Positions 1 to 12,259 of a stretch of 64,000 nt of DNA are shown one piece after another. Under the pieces are notes generated by a model that saw only the letters and a list, made by a program, of their open reading frames with translations, searched no databases and had not been told where the DNA came from. The stretch spans positions 2,467,501 to 2,531,500 of the forward strand of contig JAYKKM010000418.1 in NCBI GenBank assembly GCA_035772405.1. The letters are read 5' to 3'. The translations under genes and the position numbers were made by a program. Positions within the stretch are counted from its first letter, which is position 1. Each line of letters starts with the position of its first letter. This DNA comes from Chrysogorgia sp. JL179-B06. Lineage: Eukaryota > Cnidaria > Anthozoa > Scleralcyonacea > Chrysogorgiidae.

Positions 1-660
1 GCGATAATTCCCGTTGTCAATTATGCGGCTGTTTTCAAAATCTATTTTATGTCCGTTTTTCCACGAATGATTTGCAATGTTGGATGCTTGTGTATAGTTT
101 TTAACGTTTCTGATATGCTCTTTCTTTCTGGTTTCAAACGATCGTCCTGTCTCTCCAATATAAGTCCACGAACATTGTTTGCATGGTATCTTGTATATGA
201 CATTAGTATGTTGTTCGGCCGGAACTCTGTATTTCGGTGATGGAAATTGTTGTTGTAAGGTTCGTAAAGGCTTGGTGGTAACGTTGATATCGTGTTTACG
301 TAGAGTCCGTTGTAGTTTTTCGGTTAATCCTTTGATGTATGGGAGAACAGCATGTCCGTGTGGACTGGGTGATTCGACATGTTTGAAGAACATCCCGACT
401 AACTCTTCTGGTGATGGCGTCGTGGAAGTAGAGGAGATAGTGTTTTTGACTGTAGAAATTAATTTGGTGGGGTAGCCATTGCATATAAAGGCATTGCTTA
501 CGTAGTTGAGTTCTTGAATTGTGCCTTCTTCTGTATTCGGTAGCGTCATTGCTCTATGAATCAGTGTTCGTGCTGTGCTTGTCTTGTGTGTCTTATCATG
601 GTGTGAATTGAAATCTAAGTGTCGGTCAGTATGGGTCGGCTTTCTGTAGATGTTGATGTT
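1..660 (-). CDS. Penelope-like element ORF, RT C-terminus plus GIY-YIG endonuclease (partial)
   Basis: The minus strand is open from about 660 to the left edge of the window. It first encodes the C-terminal reverse transcriptase tail typical of Penelope-like elements (NIYRKPTHTDRHLDFNSHH, then TARTLIHRA). A ~100-residue linker follows, then a GIY-YIG nuclease start, NVIYKIPCKQC and TYIGETGRSFETRKKEH, with the Cys pair and the Arg and Glu-His of the family. These elements use the RT to copy RNA and the GIY-YIG domain to nick the target. The catalytic RT motifs would lie upstream, but an in-frame stop occurs at about 673-675 and the sequence beyond 661 is non-coding, so the copy is 5'-truncated as is usual. 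No frameshift is visible within the 220 codons. The 3' end lies outside the window. Confidence 0.85.
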
Positions 661-3450
661 AAAATAAAATATTTATCGAAAATATAATTTGTCTGAAAGT
701 CATATTGACAGGGTTAAAGATGTGGGAGGCTGATAGAATTTCAAAGGGGGAATTGGAGAGGAATTACATGAACTGAACAGAAAATAAAATAAGTCATTTA
801 AAGAGCTACTGCTAGCCTTTCAAATTTATGCTAGCCTTCCAAATTTATGCTACAACAATTTTAAATCATGAAAGAAAAGTTATGGTAAATTAATTTAACA
901 ATTACTTTTCCTTCATCTCATTCCCCAAGTGTAAATGCCAACTATTAACTTTAATAAACAATTATTGGATGAGGCAGAGCATGATATTTAACAATTATTC
1001 ACCGAAGTGGAAGTGAATAGTGGTGGATATTTGGTGAAGAATTGTTTTAGCATATACCAAAACAATTTGATAAAAATTAAGTAAATTTCGGTTGTTTCAT
1101 TATTATTTAGCGAGGAATTGTTGCGAAACGCAAGGCGAAACTAAATTCTCCAAAGGTGGCCATATTTGGAGTTTTTTTATCAGTTTTGACAAGCTGACAA
1201 CGAAGTGTTTATTCGTGCGGCAGGATATAACAACAATATATATATAGGCGTTCGTTCCCAACCCGCGATTTCCGATCGAGTTTTTTTTAGTTAGGGTTAG
1301 TATTTTGTTTAGTATTTTGGTTAGGGTTAGGGTTATGATTAAGCTTTATTTTAGAATTATTGTTACGATTACTGACTGTCGGACCTCTAGTTTTACCCGA
1401 ACAAGTTACCGCGGACCTATAGCTACAGCGTTTTAAAAACCTTTCGAAGTTGGATCACAGTAAGGCAAAAGACACTGGATTTTAGCTCAAAGGAAATATT
1501 TTAATACTGCACATGGGAAAGCCTGAGGAAAAAGGATAACTAATGAATTCTGGGTGAGTAAACGACAGTTGTTCTTTTCAAAAGATGAGTTATATAAGTG
1601 TTTTATTTCGGTCAGTGCAGTGACAATGTTTCATGTGTTTAGTCGTTGAATTTCCTTTAATTTATAAAGATTTTATGTGAGTGTTACTGTTATAAAATCA
1701 TTAGTATTTTTCCCAGGTCATTTTTTAGTATTCAGTTCATTCAAGGCCGGTGAGAGCATACCCCGGGCCCTAGAACTGACGTGTGCACGGGCCTAATTTT
1801 GTCCTAATTTTGTTTTACGTGAAATATATGAGTAATGGCCTGCAAATAGACTTGTACAGTAGTTATAATATAGTATAATTGTTATTGACACTGCAATTAT
1901 AACAAGGATTCCAAAGTTGGAGCCCAGTGGATCGGAGTATGAAAAAGGTTGTTATAGTGTCTTTCCGGGAGGGGGTCTCGGGGCGTGTCCCCCAGGGAAA
2001 TTTTGAAAGGCCCATATGTGCTTTCGCGGCAATTTCTGGACGAATTTTTGTGGAATTATGCCACTAGATAATTGTTAGCATTGTCCTTTTTGGCGTTTAT
2101 ATCGTGCTTATAATTATTGTCAATGTTTACCTGTTTTGAAAATAGCACACACTGTTACAGCGTCACAACTGGTTTACTGAACGTACTAAATGGAAACTAA
2201 AGACGGAAAAACACCTATTCCAAGATTTGGATATGACGTTTTCCGTACGTTTTATGAGTTATATATGTTGTTTTGTCATCTATAAGCCCTATAGGCGTTG
2301 TTTTAACATACGATATGATGTATCAACGTAATCACCCTTTCACTGCTGAATCTTAAATTAGAAATGAGTTAATCTTTCTAAAACGATTGTAGTGCATGTA
2401 AAATAGTCCGTATTAAGCCGCAGTTCTCCAGAAGTTGACGCCGTCCTGAATACGTGAAAATGCTCTCAGATATAGTTTATAGAACAAGAACGGCATTTAG
2501 ATATATTTTCTTGCAAATCATTCAATTTCTTTTAAACAAATCTATAAACTCCTTTTCTCCGAAAACATTTTCTCAAAAAACATGGCGACGGACAACGTAG
2601 CCCGGCTTCGCCGGGCCCTGGGTATTTTGCCCCCTCTTCCCCCCTCTCGCCGGGCAGTGTATCGCAGTAATCTTTATGGCCGAAACCGTTCTAATTCTTT
2701 AAGTTTTGCTTGGTTTTTGTTGTACCTGAAATGATTTTTAATGTTTGTGAATGATTAAATTCTATATGAAAGGTAATTCAAATTGTCTCAAACTATATAA
2801 AGGCAAATGTCGATATATGAACTACTACCATACGTACACTTTTCTTTCTAAATATTTGAAGGAAAACTGACAACAATCAGTTCATTCATCAATCGAGTTT
2901 GTTTTTGGAGCACATCATTCGTTGTTCTGCGGGTTTTTGAGCACTTTCTATTCTCTCTTTGAAACTTGTTTTTCATAAATACCTCCTAAAATAATTTTCC
3001 TACATACAGTAATTGTTTTCTACCTGCCTGCCTTTACCAATTTCTTGCATTATGTAAAAAGAAAATCGTAAAAGAGAAGGACATCATCTTGTTTTGCGAA
3101 ACAGTGAATAGTGCGGGATATCCCGAGCTAGAGGAACCAATCAGATTGCACGAAAAGATTGCACTATCCACTGTTTTGGTATAGTATACGCTAACAAGAA
3201 TTATTATATAGCTACTAGTAGGATATTAGCTATCTCGCAATTTGATTGGCTCCTCTACTACTAGGCTGTCACCTCATATCCTAGCAGTAGAGAAAAAACA
3301 AGGAGTATAAGACCGTTTTCTAAGGGTTCAGTTTTTTTTGATACACACTGTATTATAAGTGAAAAATGTTTCTCATTTCCCAGGAGAACTCCGATGAAAA
3401 AGTCCCCAAAATTGGGTTTTTGTTCCCAGTCCTCTGGTTCCCAGTTCCCT
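661..3450. other. Intergenic AT-rich DNA with dispersed repeats, no gene seen
   Basis: I see no convincing coding region here. It holds a short repeat at about 990-1035 (ACAATTATTCACCGAAGTGG) that recurs inverted at 62636-62712, degenerate TTAGGG runs at 1290-1340, a GC-rich patch at 1968-2010 and a small hairpin (CCCGGCTTCGCCGGG) at about 2599-2613. A block at 3100-3290 mentions the same sequence twice in inverted form around CCTCTACTACTAG. Confidence 0.5.
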
Positions 3451-3458
3451 ATAATTTG
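3451..3458. repeat. Left target-site duplication ATAATTTG
   Basis: Eight bases ATAATTTG directly outside the left inverted repeat, repeated in the same orientation at 14499-14506. They mark the insertion point of the 11-kb element. Confidence 0.9.
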
Positions 3459-3503
3459 GGCTTTACCTCGGTGTAAGAACCTCACGAGTAACGTCACACC
3501 ACT

Positions 3504-3548
<45 letters not shown>

Positions 3549-4655
3549 AATAAATATAATTGGTTATTGTGGTTCAATTGGTTCAATTGGTTCACTTGGT
3601 TAACTTGGTTCACTTGGTTCATTTGGTTCACTTGGTTCACTTGGTTCACTTGGTTTACTTGGTTCACTTGGTTCACTTGGTTCACTTGGTTCACTTGGTT
3701 CACTTGGTACACTTGGTTCACTTGGTTCACTGGTTCACTTGGTTCACTTGGTTCACTTGGTTCACTTGAGACTTTTAGTCAATTTTATGCAGAAACAATA
3801 TATTTTTCCATTTTCAAACATTAGTTTCACGATTTTTTAAGTAAAAATAAAAGGTCAAAAATGTTTTTGACCACCATACGCCGTTTAGGGTACACTTGAT
3901 AGAGTTTTCATTCTATGTGACTCTATTCTTCATAGGTGTCAAACAGGTCTTCTGGTTAATCGTCGGGTGCGCGAAGTATTTTGTCTGATGACGGCATATG
4001 AGCCTGTTTTGCCGTTGCTGACAAAAGTGTTTCAGTACTCGACAAAATAGCAGCATTTTAGTGATTTAAAAGTCCGCGAGCGCCATAACAACCTATAAAC
4101 TTGAAAGCTAAGTCGCGAAATTGGAAAGGAATCTTAAAAATAATATTATAATTTTCTCAATAAGGTCAGCGTGTGGCGCGCTCATGAGGTCCGCGTAGCC
4201 ATGCCCACGGTTGTGATTAAATGTGGTTCACTTGGGTTTTCTGGACAATAAAACATTGTAAATTGTCTCTGTTGTGCCTGCTAGTGCTGCTAATGTAAAA
4301 GGAATTCGAGAAATCTTCCCAAAACTTAACCTCCACATCTTCTTAATTTTAAAACAAAACTCAATGTGAACTTTTGCTTGCAATGAAATAACGTTTTATT
4401 GATTTAAAAAATCTCGATTACATGCCCTGCTGAAATTTACCTGAAATGTTAAATTTTATAGAAAAGTCTAGTGATCGAGCCACCTTAAAATGAAATTCGA
4501 GATAAACGTTATTAGCGAACATTAACAATACAACAAACAATAAATCATTCTATTAAGCTAAATTAAACCAATTTTTAGAATCTTACAAAACTACACGAAC
4601 CAATTCAGACGCACTTGTTCCTTTAACAAAGTATTGAATAGTTCATTGTCATTCA
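3459..4655 (+). repeat. Left terminal inverted repeat of the 11-kb element
   Basis: Reverse complement of 13244-14498, with only scattered differences outside the minisatellite (for example CCACCATAC against CCACTATAC). Contains in order a 31-bp end, a TA run (3506-3545), the GGTTCACTT minisatellite (3571-3769) and about 890 bp of unique sequence. The innermost 65 bp (4591-4655) are a reversed copy of the last codons of the transposase-OTU gene, so this arm was copied from the gene-bearing end. Confidence 0.9.
3571..3769 (+). repeat. GGTTCACTT minisatellite, left arm
   Basis: About 22 tandem copies of the 9-mer GGTTCACTT with variants such as GGTTCAATT, GGTTTACTT and GGTACACTT. Open frames through it only encode the repeat and are not genes. 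The mirror array in the right arm is about 80 bp longer. Confidence 0.95.
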
Positions 4656-5053
4656 AGTGACAGATTGTGGTTCATATTTCTAGAAGAAAGTTATTTGGAA
4701 AGGCGTATAACGTGTATGTATGATAAACATGCTAGTGTCTATGAGAGCCGATTAAGTTGGTATTCATTATTTTTCAGTATATGTAAGATCAATTAGCAAT
4801 ATAGATTAATCCGGAACTATACGTACAGACAGACAGAAGAACGTGGTTAATAGGCTACACATATATCTTTAATTAATCTCATACAATGGACAAAAGACAA
4901 ATACTTGAAAAAATTTAAAATTAAAATTTAAAATTTTAATAAATACTTTGTGTTTATAGCACCAGACTAGTCCATACGTGTAAAAAAAACGCACCCCATT
5001 TCCCTGGCTTTGTGATTGGCATAATATCCCATCGCCAATCGGCTAATGCACCA

Positions 5054-5940
5054 GTCAATTGAAACTACGGCCCCCCGACCCCCGGGGAATAGCGGGGCAT
5101 TTAACATTTCCCTAGCGTTAATCCCCGGCTATTTCCCCCGCCACCGGTGGAACCCCCGGTGTTAAAAGCCCCGGTACCAAGGGGATCATTGAACCAAACT
5201 TTAATAAAATATATCAAGATACAATATAAACAAATAAAGTAATACGTGAATTTAACACGAAACGGGTATAGAAGTAATGCGAGCAACAAAGTCACAGCAA
5301 CTTACAACAAAATTTGATTTCAACACATGTTAATTCGCAATATTGATAAATGTTGTCTCAGGTCTTGCAAATTGAAATCAGATTTTGTTGCAAGTTGCTG
5401 CAATTTGCTCCTCGTATTTCTTTACCTTAATAAACATGTGAAAGTTCAGTAAAAATTTGACAGTATAAACCGGAGTTTTAAGCAGATATACAATAAATGA
5501 ATGTATATATACGAAGAAACAACACACATAGTTTGAGTATGAAAATACGGACAAACTCACCAAATTAAAGTGCTCCAGCAAAATATGGCACTATACTTGT
5601 ATATCGTAAATCAGTAAATCGACGCCGAATTACTCAAATTATAATAAAATATGTCAAGTTGTTGTAAATCAGAGACCAATAAATGTCACAAAAAATAAAA
5701 TGGTAGTTTTGTCGCAAAACTGGTTCTTGCGCACCAATTGCGCTTTTAATATGTGTAGTTTCTCCCCTCTCTGCATATCCTGTTCCGATTATACAACTTG
5801 CGCATGGGTGGCCAGTAGGTTCTTGTTAAATGCCCCGTACCCCCGGGGAAATGTGTTGTTAAATAGGCGTATTCCACGGCTATTTCCCCGTTAAAGCCCC
5901 GCTACGCCCCGGGGGTCGGGGGGCCGTAGTTTCAATTGAC
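5054..5940. mobile_element. GC-ended MITE with palindromic TCAATTGA flanks
   Basis: The ends are inverted copies of GTCAATTGAAACTACGGCCC followed by a C/G-rich stretch (about 5054-5115 and 5830-5940). The outermost 8-mer TCAATTGA (5055-5062, 5932-5939) is its own reverse complement, so it could be a target duplication or part of the inverted repeat. Inside is AT-rich DNA with a second inverted repeat (about 5295-5325 against 5370-5402, AAATTTGATTTCAA type). No coding capacity is seen. Confidence 0.7.
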
Positions 5941-5967
5941 GGGCTGGGTTTATTTTTAACCCAGCCC
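5941..5967. repeat. Short perfect hairpin
   Basis: GGGCTGGGTT and AACCCAGCCC separated by 7 bases (TATTTTT), lying against the right end of the GC-ended MITE. It may be part of another repeat. No terminator function is implied. Confidence 0.6.
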
Positions 5968-6382
5968 GCAAGATGTCTGCGAAGGATCGAGGCTACCAAT
6001 CGACCATATCATTGGAATCAGCGATTAAATGGCTGCGAGCACCGTACGATTAACATTTTGAGTGATGGAATTTAATCAAAACAACCGTGCAATGGAAAAG
6101 AAATATTGGTACGGCTTGTCCGTGGAATGGAACACGGTCAGTAACATGGAATTTTTATTAAATATCACGTGATCATAAACATCCAATTAAATGACGATAA
6201 TGTAATAAGATGTTATGTAAAAGCCGCCAATTTACATTATAGACTCATGTATATATAATATGGTCTGATATCGCATAAAAGTATCTATTTAAGTATTTCT
6301 CTAATGTTATACCCTATATCTATTTAAGCAATATCCGTTTAATGTTGAAATATTAGTTATATGAATAAACCCAATGTAGTAT

Positions 6383-8160
6383 TTAGACTGCCTGTGGCTG
6401 AATGTCACGTTCCTGGTATTCTTCAAAGGCTTCCCTAGCTGGATGTCCATCCATAATTGTCTGCAAGTTACGTCTGGTGAGTTTATCGTCTTCCATATCA
6501 AAAATGGACGAATAGTCCTCCAATGCCGAAATATTAAAATTAGCCAATTCAGGTTGAAGATCTTCATTGTTGGGCAAGGTCTTGTAAAATACTTTAAGTT
6601 TCCCGACTACTTTGAATATACCTAAACCAGAAACTTGCAATCCCTCCATTGATGCTTGTACAATGTTAACCCCGGGGCGACATTGGGATGAGAAACTGGT
6701 TGACACTCGACGAGCAGTTGTGAAAGGCCCTTTCATCCTCAAAATTTTATCTTTCACCTGTTCGTCTGTTACACTAACTTTGACGACTTTGTTAGTGGGG
6801 GTAAACTTGCATGTCTATTACAGAATAACACTTTTTATCACAAAAATAATCCACATGATTCTTATACTACACTCTACAGTTATATTTGATATAATATAAA
6901 GTATATACTTTAATTATGGATACTTCATACAAGGGCAAGGCTGTTAATACTACGACCTGCAATATATGAGCTGTACTTTTTTATTATTTCTTACTATGAA
7001 AGTAAATTTGCAGTCCGGCAACATAAAAAAGCGAACTGATGATGCCTTACCGTTTCGGATATACCCATGAAAATTTCTAGATTCTCCACCATTGTGATAG
7101 CCATATTCAGTGTTGCCAGGTTTATAACGCGACTTGTTGGTCCGGTCTGACGAGCAAGTGCCTTTCGAAGACGATCATAAAGAACGTGCATTGACAATGC
7201 CAGACGAAGGGCGTGCTTGTTTCTCTTTGAGTGCTTGCAATGCGACTGTTCGTCCGAATTGGATACCGATGCTTGTGATGGTGGAACATCGTCGTGTGGC
7301 TTAGAAAATTTAAAGAATGCATCACGGGCTGCTTCAGCAAGCGTATACTGAACTGGGCCGTCATTCGTGTGGTCTGCATACACTTGTTCCAGTATGTTGT
7401 TCAGCGACTTGATTGCATATTCTTCCAGCTCGTTGCAGCTTCTCGCCATCACTTCCAAATCTCTTACCGCCATATTCTGGTAAAACAACAGAACTCTTTC
7501 TGCCAATCCATTTTCAGCGGCTAGGATCTTTGGCCAAACTTTACCAAAAAATTCTCTAGGGGTGGTGAACGCCAAAAGCGAAAGCCTCGCACATTTTACA
7601 CCTGTTCGTTTTCCCTTATTCCCTTTTAGAGCATACCAACAATCCCCGTCGAAGCACTTGCACAGTCTCTCCATTGTTAAATTGGCGTGTTGTGCTTTCG
7701 AGATGCTTATTATCTTCGATAAAAAGGAGTGTGCTTCGTCCACACATAGAATGGGCACAGTGTCACCCGCCGCGAAGTGATTGGAGAGACCATTGGCGGA
7801 TGCTTCGTCTACAACGATGCTTTTCTCCAACTTTGGTTCCAAGTGTTCCACGATTGGATCTATGCACCCAAGATGGCAAGCAGGTGTCTTTCCTGACCCC
7901 GATGGAGCGACAGCTATGAAGAATAAGTTGGATTTTTCTTCATAGGTAGCAAACACCTTTATTGTGCTTTTATCGACAAGAGCACTTGTGGAAGCCAAAG
8001 CGCTAATCAAAAGGAGTTCACGCGTTGTACCGTGACTTCTTGCTAGCACATCAAGCCATTTCCCAATGGTATCTGGAACTATTTCGTTGAAAGGAAGAGC
8101 AATCTCTCCCATCTTATTTTCCACGTCAAATACAGTTCGAAGTTCGCTTTCGTTTTCCAT
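6383..8160 (-). CDS. DUF3987-like P-loop ATPase, two exons
   Basis: The first exon (8160 down to 7051) starts MENESELRTVF. It carries a Walker A loop APSGSGKTPACH near residue 84 and a Walker B/DEAH-type motif PILCVDEAHSF near residue 137. Its donor is ACG|GTAAGG at 7050. The second exon (6805 to 6383) follows an acceptor ending CAAG and keeps frame, giving ...GISET|FTPTNKVVKVSVTDEQ... and ending ERDIQPQAV. The joined protein is about 510 residues. The order (P-loop, DEAH, C-terminal MKGPFTTARRV block) resembles helicase/primase-associated DUF3987 proteins spread in invertebrate genomes. It is probably a mobile-element gene because it lies inside the nested inverted repeat. No frameshift or stop interrupts it, although its neighbour transposase is broken. 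The exact biochemical role is unknown. Confidence 0.75.
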
Positions 8161-9597
8161 ATTATATATACTTGAACTAAATTATACACTCGGCAAAGTC
8201 AGTATACCACAGTCGAGAGAATAATGAAAAACAAGCGTATTATATACTGTTGGGATGACAAGATATTTTTTGCCGGATATCGTTTGCAAAAAGCCGTAGG
8301 GGTTTGCTTCAACTTGGGCCAAGTGTGGGCGATGGGTGACACCCATTGTGCTCCTATTTCTTCATTAAAAATAAAAGATATAAATTATAGGGTAATTCAA
8401 TTTTTTGGTTAAATTCTATTACTTTCTAAATTGCTTATTATATATGCAAAATCGATGAGAATTTGAAGGATAAACCATAGTAAAATAATATTAATATCCG
8501 ATTGATCAAAATCAGATTGAGATAGCCGAGCCTTTTTGTAATCGATTTGGAATGCCCGGTTTGGTTAGTTGCGCATAGCGCAAGAAATGTGATTAGGATG
8601 CATTTATTGTGTGCGTGTACTTTAAATGTTGCATCTCATTAATCCTAATTGATCCAATTAAAAAATAGAATTTGATGACAATCTTATTGACAATAATAAG
8701 TTCTTAATAGTCTTCTTGATAGATCCATTTCTAAACCTGTACAAATCACTGTTTATAAAATTTTTGTGGCATGCAAGTAAACAAAATCGCCTGGTATTAA
8801 CAACAATGAATTACTAAGGCCAGTCCTGATGGAAATGGGTAAAGGTACTCTTAAAGAACTTCATAATTAGTCGGGAAGGTGTAGCCTACATATAGACGTG
8901 TATAATTTCAGTGCTTAATTAAAGGAAATGAGATTTCGACACATTCCAAGTTTTGCGCATAAATGCTGTCATGCGATATTTAAAAATGGAAATGAACTCG
9001 AAAAGTTATATAATTGCGTGAAGAAACAATATTGTCCCTCAAGGAATTGAAAGATTTTTTTATGATTTTATAAAAAATAAGTACACATGCAAACCTATAT
9101 CACGATAGTCATCGAGCACGACGATAAATTAATAACGATATATCGCGGCAATCGCCGCTCAGGTTTCTCACCTTCCATACGATAATCGTGAGTGAAAATA
9201 TCACGATTATATCGATATATTGAAATATCGCCCAACTGACACCCGCACACGTTGAGGATTTTGCCTCGCGAGGCGAAAAATATCAAACACGACAGATATT
9301 TTATCCAGTCATAAACCCCCAGGCCCCAGTCTCAACCACGCTTCTGCCGAAGAAAAAACAGCACTTCTAGCCCAGAGTGTACGTGGTCTTCCGTGGTCGC
9401 ACTTCTAACCTGTTGTTACTCCTAGTAATAGTTATATTTGCATGTCAATAATCTTGTACTAATAGAATATAATTATAAATAATCTGGAACATTCACAAAC
9501 ATAAATAACAGGAAATCGAACTTTAAAGCAAAAGAGGAACTTTTCAGTATGATAAGTAAACAAGATGGAATTTTCGAACGTTCGGGAAGTCGAACTG
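8161..9597. other. Upstream region of the ATPase gene, no gene seen
   Basis: AT-rich, without a supported reading frame. It includes a cluster of short CGATAT/ATCGTG palindromes at 9100-9235. It should contain the promoter of the minus-strand ATPase gene, but I cannot pick out a convincing TATA box. Confidence 0.4.
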
Positions 9598-9975
9598 TGG
9601 CGATGGGATATTATGCCAATCACAAAGCCAGGAAAATGGCGGGCGTTTTTTTTACACTTATGGACTAGTCTGGTGCTATAAATACAAAGTATTTATCAAA
9701 ATTTTAAGTATTTTCAAGTATTTGGCCTTTGTCCATTGTATGAGATCAATTGAAGATATATTTGTAGGCTATTAACCACGTTTTTGTGTCTGTACGTATA
9801 GTTCTGGATTAATCTATATTGCTAGTTGATCTTACATAATATACCGAAAAATAATAAATAACACCTTAATCGGCTCTCATAGACACTAGCAAAATCTGCA
9901 TGTTTATCATACATACACGTTAAACGGCCTTTCCAAATTTCCTTTCTTCTAGAAATATGAACCATAATCTGTCAC

Positions 9976-10243
9976 CTGCGTATTTTGTGCCTTTAGGAAT
10001 AAACAATAATTATCACCTAAGGGCTAAGGCTTGGCAGAGACCTCGCCCTTGATTTGTACCTAAACACCTTTTAAGTGGTATCTTTCATCAGATTGTCACA
10101 GTGTCAAGTCTTTTACATAAACTATATATTATGTATAATTGCAAACATAATTAAACAATGTTAGATGTCTATACCGGAGACTAATTAGTCTTGTTTATAA
10201 ACCTTAGCCTTGTCACGCTGGTACAGGACAAATATTATTCACT
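9976..10243 (+). promoter_or_regulatory. Probable 5' region of the transposase gene
   Basis: This 270-bp stretch between the nested unit and the first ATG is non-coding. It contains GTTTATAAACC near 10193-10203, about 45 bp upstream of the ATG, a possible TATA box. The assignment rests only on position and that motif. Confidence 0.35.
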
Positions 10244-12259
10244 ATGACGATCTTGTATGTGTTTTTTATGCTTTTGGTTAATTCTTTAAATTGTTCTGCT
10301 GTAAACACAGACGAAATAACGAAGAAGTTTATTCAATTAGTGATTGAAACTCAGAATGACCATGGTGGATGTATTTCGAGCGAATTAAATAGAGCTATAC
10401 CACGAGGAGAGCAGATTCGATCTAGTCTTGGACTTTCCCCAGGAGCATTTCTCGTACCTGATATTGTTTTATGGGAGCCACTTTCTTACTTCTCAAGCCT
10501 CAATTTGGTCTGCCCGTCCTGTTCCGAGGTTGGAATGAATGTGGGTCTTCACCCAATTCGATGGAAAGATGGCCGTACAATCAACGATCAGCCTCGTTTT
10601 CTTTATGGCCTCTCCAACAACGTGCTCCTTGTTAGTAGAACATATTTGTGTAAGAACAAGCATCAAATTCTCAGTCACGATAATCACATTCTGGCGCAAA
10701 TAGACGATCAATTTCTCCCACCCTTTGTGCTGTTTTATAAAACTGGAGTTACAAGAGAACTTTTTAATTTTTTTACATCTCACATAACAGCGGGAATGAC
10801 GGTTGCTGACGTGTTGATCCTATGGAACCAAAATCTTTACGATAATTATGGATTAAGAAAAGTGTGTTTTGCGAATGAAGTAAAGGGAAAGATCGAGCAA
10901 TTTCCAGAATTTTTAGTACATGGCGAAAAAGTGGGTGAGAAAATAGTAACTGCATGTTATATGCATAATTACTTTAAAAAGGAACACCTGTATGCGAGAA
11001 GAATGTGCCAAATGACTGCCGTATCGCTGAGTGCAGATCATACTTTTAAAGTTTCAGCCAATGTTGGTTTCTGGTTGAGAGGAAAATGGGTACAGTTGTA
11101 CAATAGTTTGTTCATAGTTATGAATGAAATTGGCATTGTATTGACATGGCAGTTTTGCAGAGGAACTAGCTTTCAAGCAGTAGAAGACCAGTTAAGTAGC
11201 CTTCAAAAACGATTAGAAAACTTGCAATGTCCCATTAAAAACTTCTACATAGACAATTGTTGCCAGTGGAGAACAAAAATTAAAAGTATATTCAAGAATT
11301 ATTTGATATTACTTGACCATTTCACGCAATTCAGCGCTTCACATCCAAAATTCCAAAAAAGGGGTCAAAGGGTTGCCCTTTAAGAAAACTACGTTATCGA
11401 ATGATTTGTGATTTTAAACTAGTCATACGAAATCCAACCGATTGTGGAAAAAAGAGAACGAAAGAAACACCATCAAAAGATCAGATTGAAAATAACATAA
11501 AACAATTTCTTCAACAGTGGAAAACTGTCACATACGACGGTACAAAAATAATTCCCCAGGTCGCTTTGGAACAAATTGACAAGCTTTTATAACACGTGCG
11601 AAAAGGTTGCCTGTCGGGAATTGCGCCTTCTGGAGGAACAAGCCGCAATGAGGGGATTCACAGGATTCTTAACAAAACACTTAAAAAATCAAGAATTGGA
11701 ATACAGTTTGCCCTTGCTCTACTTGGAATTTTTTTTTATAAGTGGAACGAGAAACGACTGACGGTCAATAACAAACAACGCAATATCAGAGTAGTTCCTC
11801 CTATAGAATCACATTTCAATGCACAAGAACTTAGACGTACGGATAGCACCGAAACCTTTGGAGAAAAACGTCATTACGACCTACCAAAGGCCACCGAAAC
11901 TACACCAGACACGCTCAGTCTCAAGGATGGAGAACAACAGACAACATCTCCTGACATGGTAAACAATTTGCATGATTGTGTTCAAAATGATTATTCGAGT
12001 TCATCAGATGAAGAGGAACAGTGTGACTCCGACAATGGATCTGATACAACACCAGCTTCTTTAACGGATATCCAAAAAACCTATATTATCAGCTCGTCAA
12101 AGTCTATGGAGCAGTTATGTGCACATATAGGGTCAGTTGGTCATGGTTTCGAACGATTTAACCCTAGCATGGCAATGTTTGCGAAAAGCTCGTTGACACT
12201 CCTCAACAATGATTTGCAAAGTAAAAAGCAGCCCGTAGCTCTAGATAATGTTTTGACCA

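Larger units (their letters stand above)
4657..9975. mobile_element. Nested inverted-repeat unit carrying an ATPase gene
   Basis: An inverted repeat pairs 4657-5037 with 9598-9975. Both arms start GTGACAGATT at the outside and end CATAATATCCCATCGCCA at the inside. Identity is visibly lower than in the outer arms, with many substitutions and small indels. The left arm starts one base after the outer inverted repeat stops at 4655. No target duplication is visible around 4657/9975. The unit encloses a GC-rich MITE and a two-exon DUF3987-like gene. It could be an older transposon swallowed by the outer element, or a subterminal part of it. Confidence 0.7.

Noticed and set aside
1290..1340. Telomere or chromosome end
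   Set aside because: TTAGGG words here and near 15320, 18681, 39000 and 43990 are few and degenerate, lying in the middle of ordinary sequence.
3503..3824. Open frames encoding NQV, HLV or WFT repeats
   Set aside because: They are six-frame readings of the GGTTCACTT minisatellite and the TA run; the same occurs in the right arm at 14059-14494.
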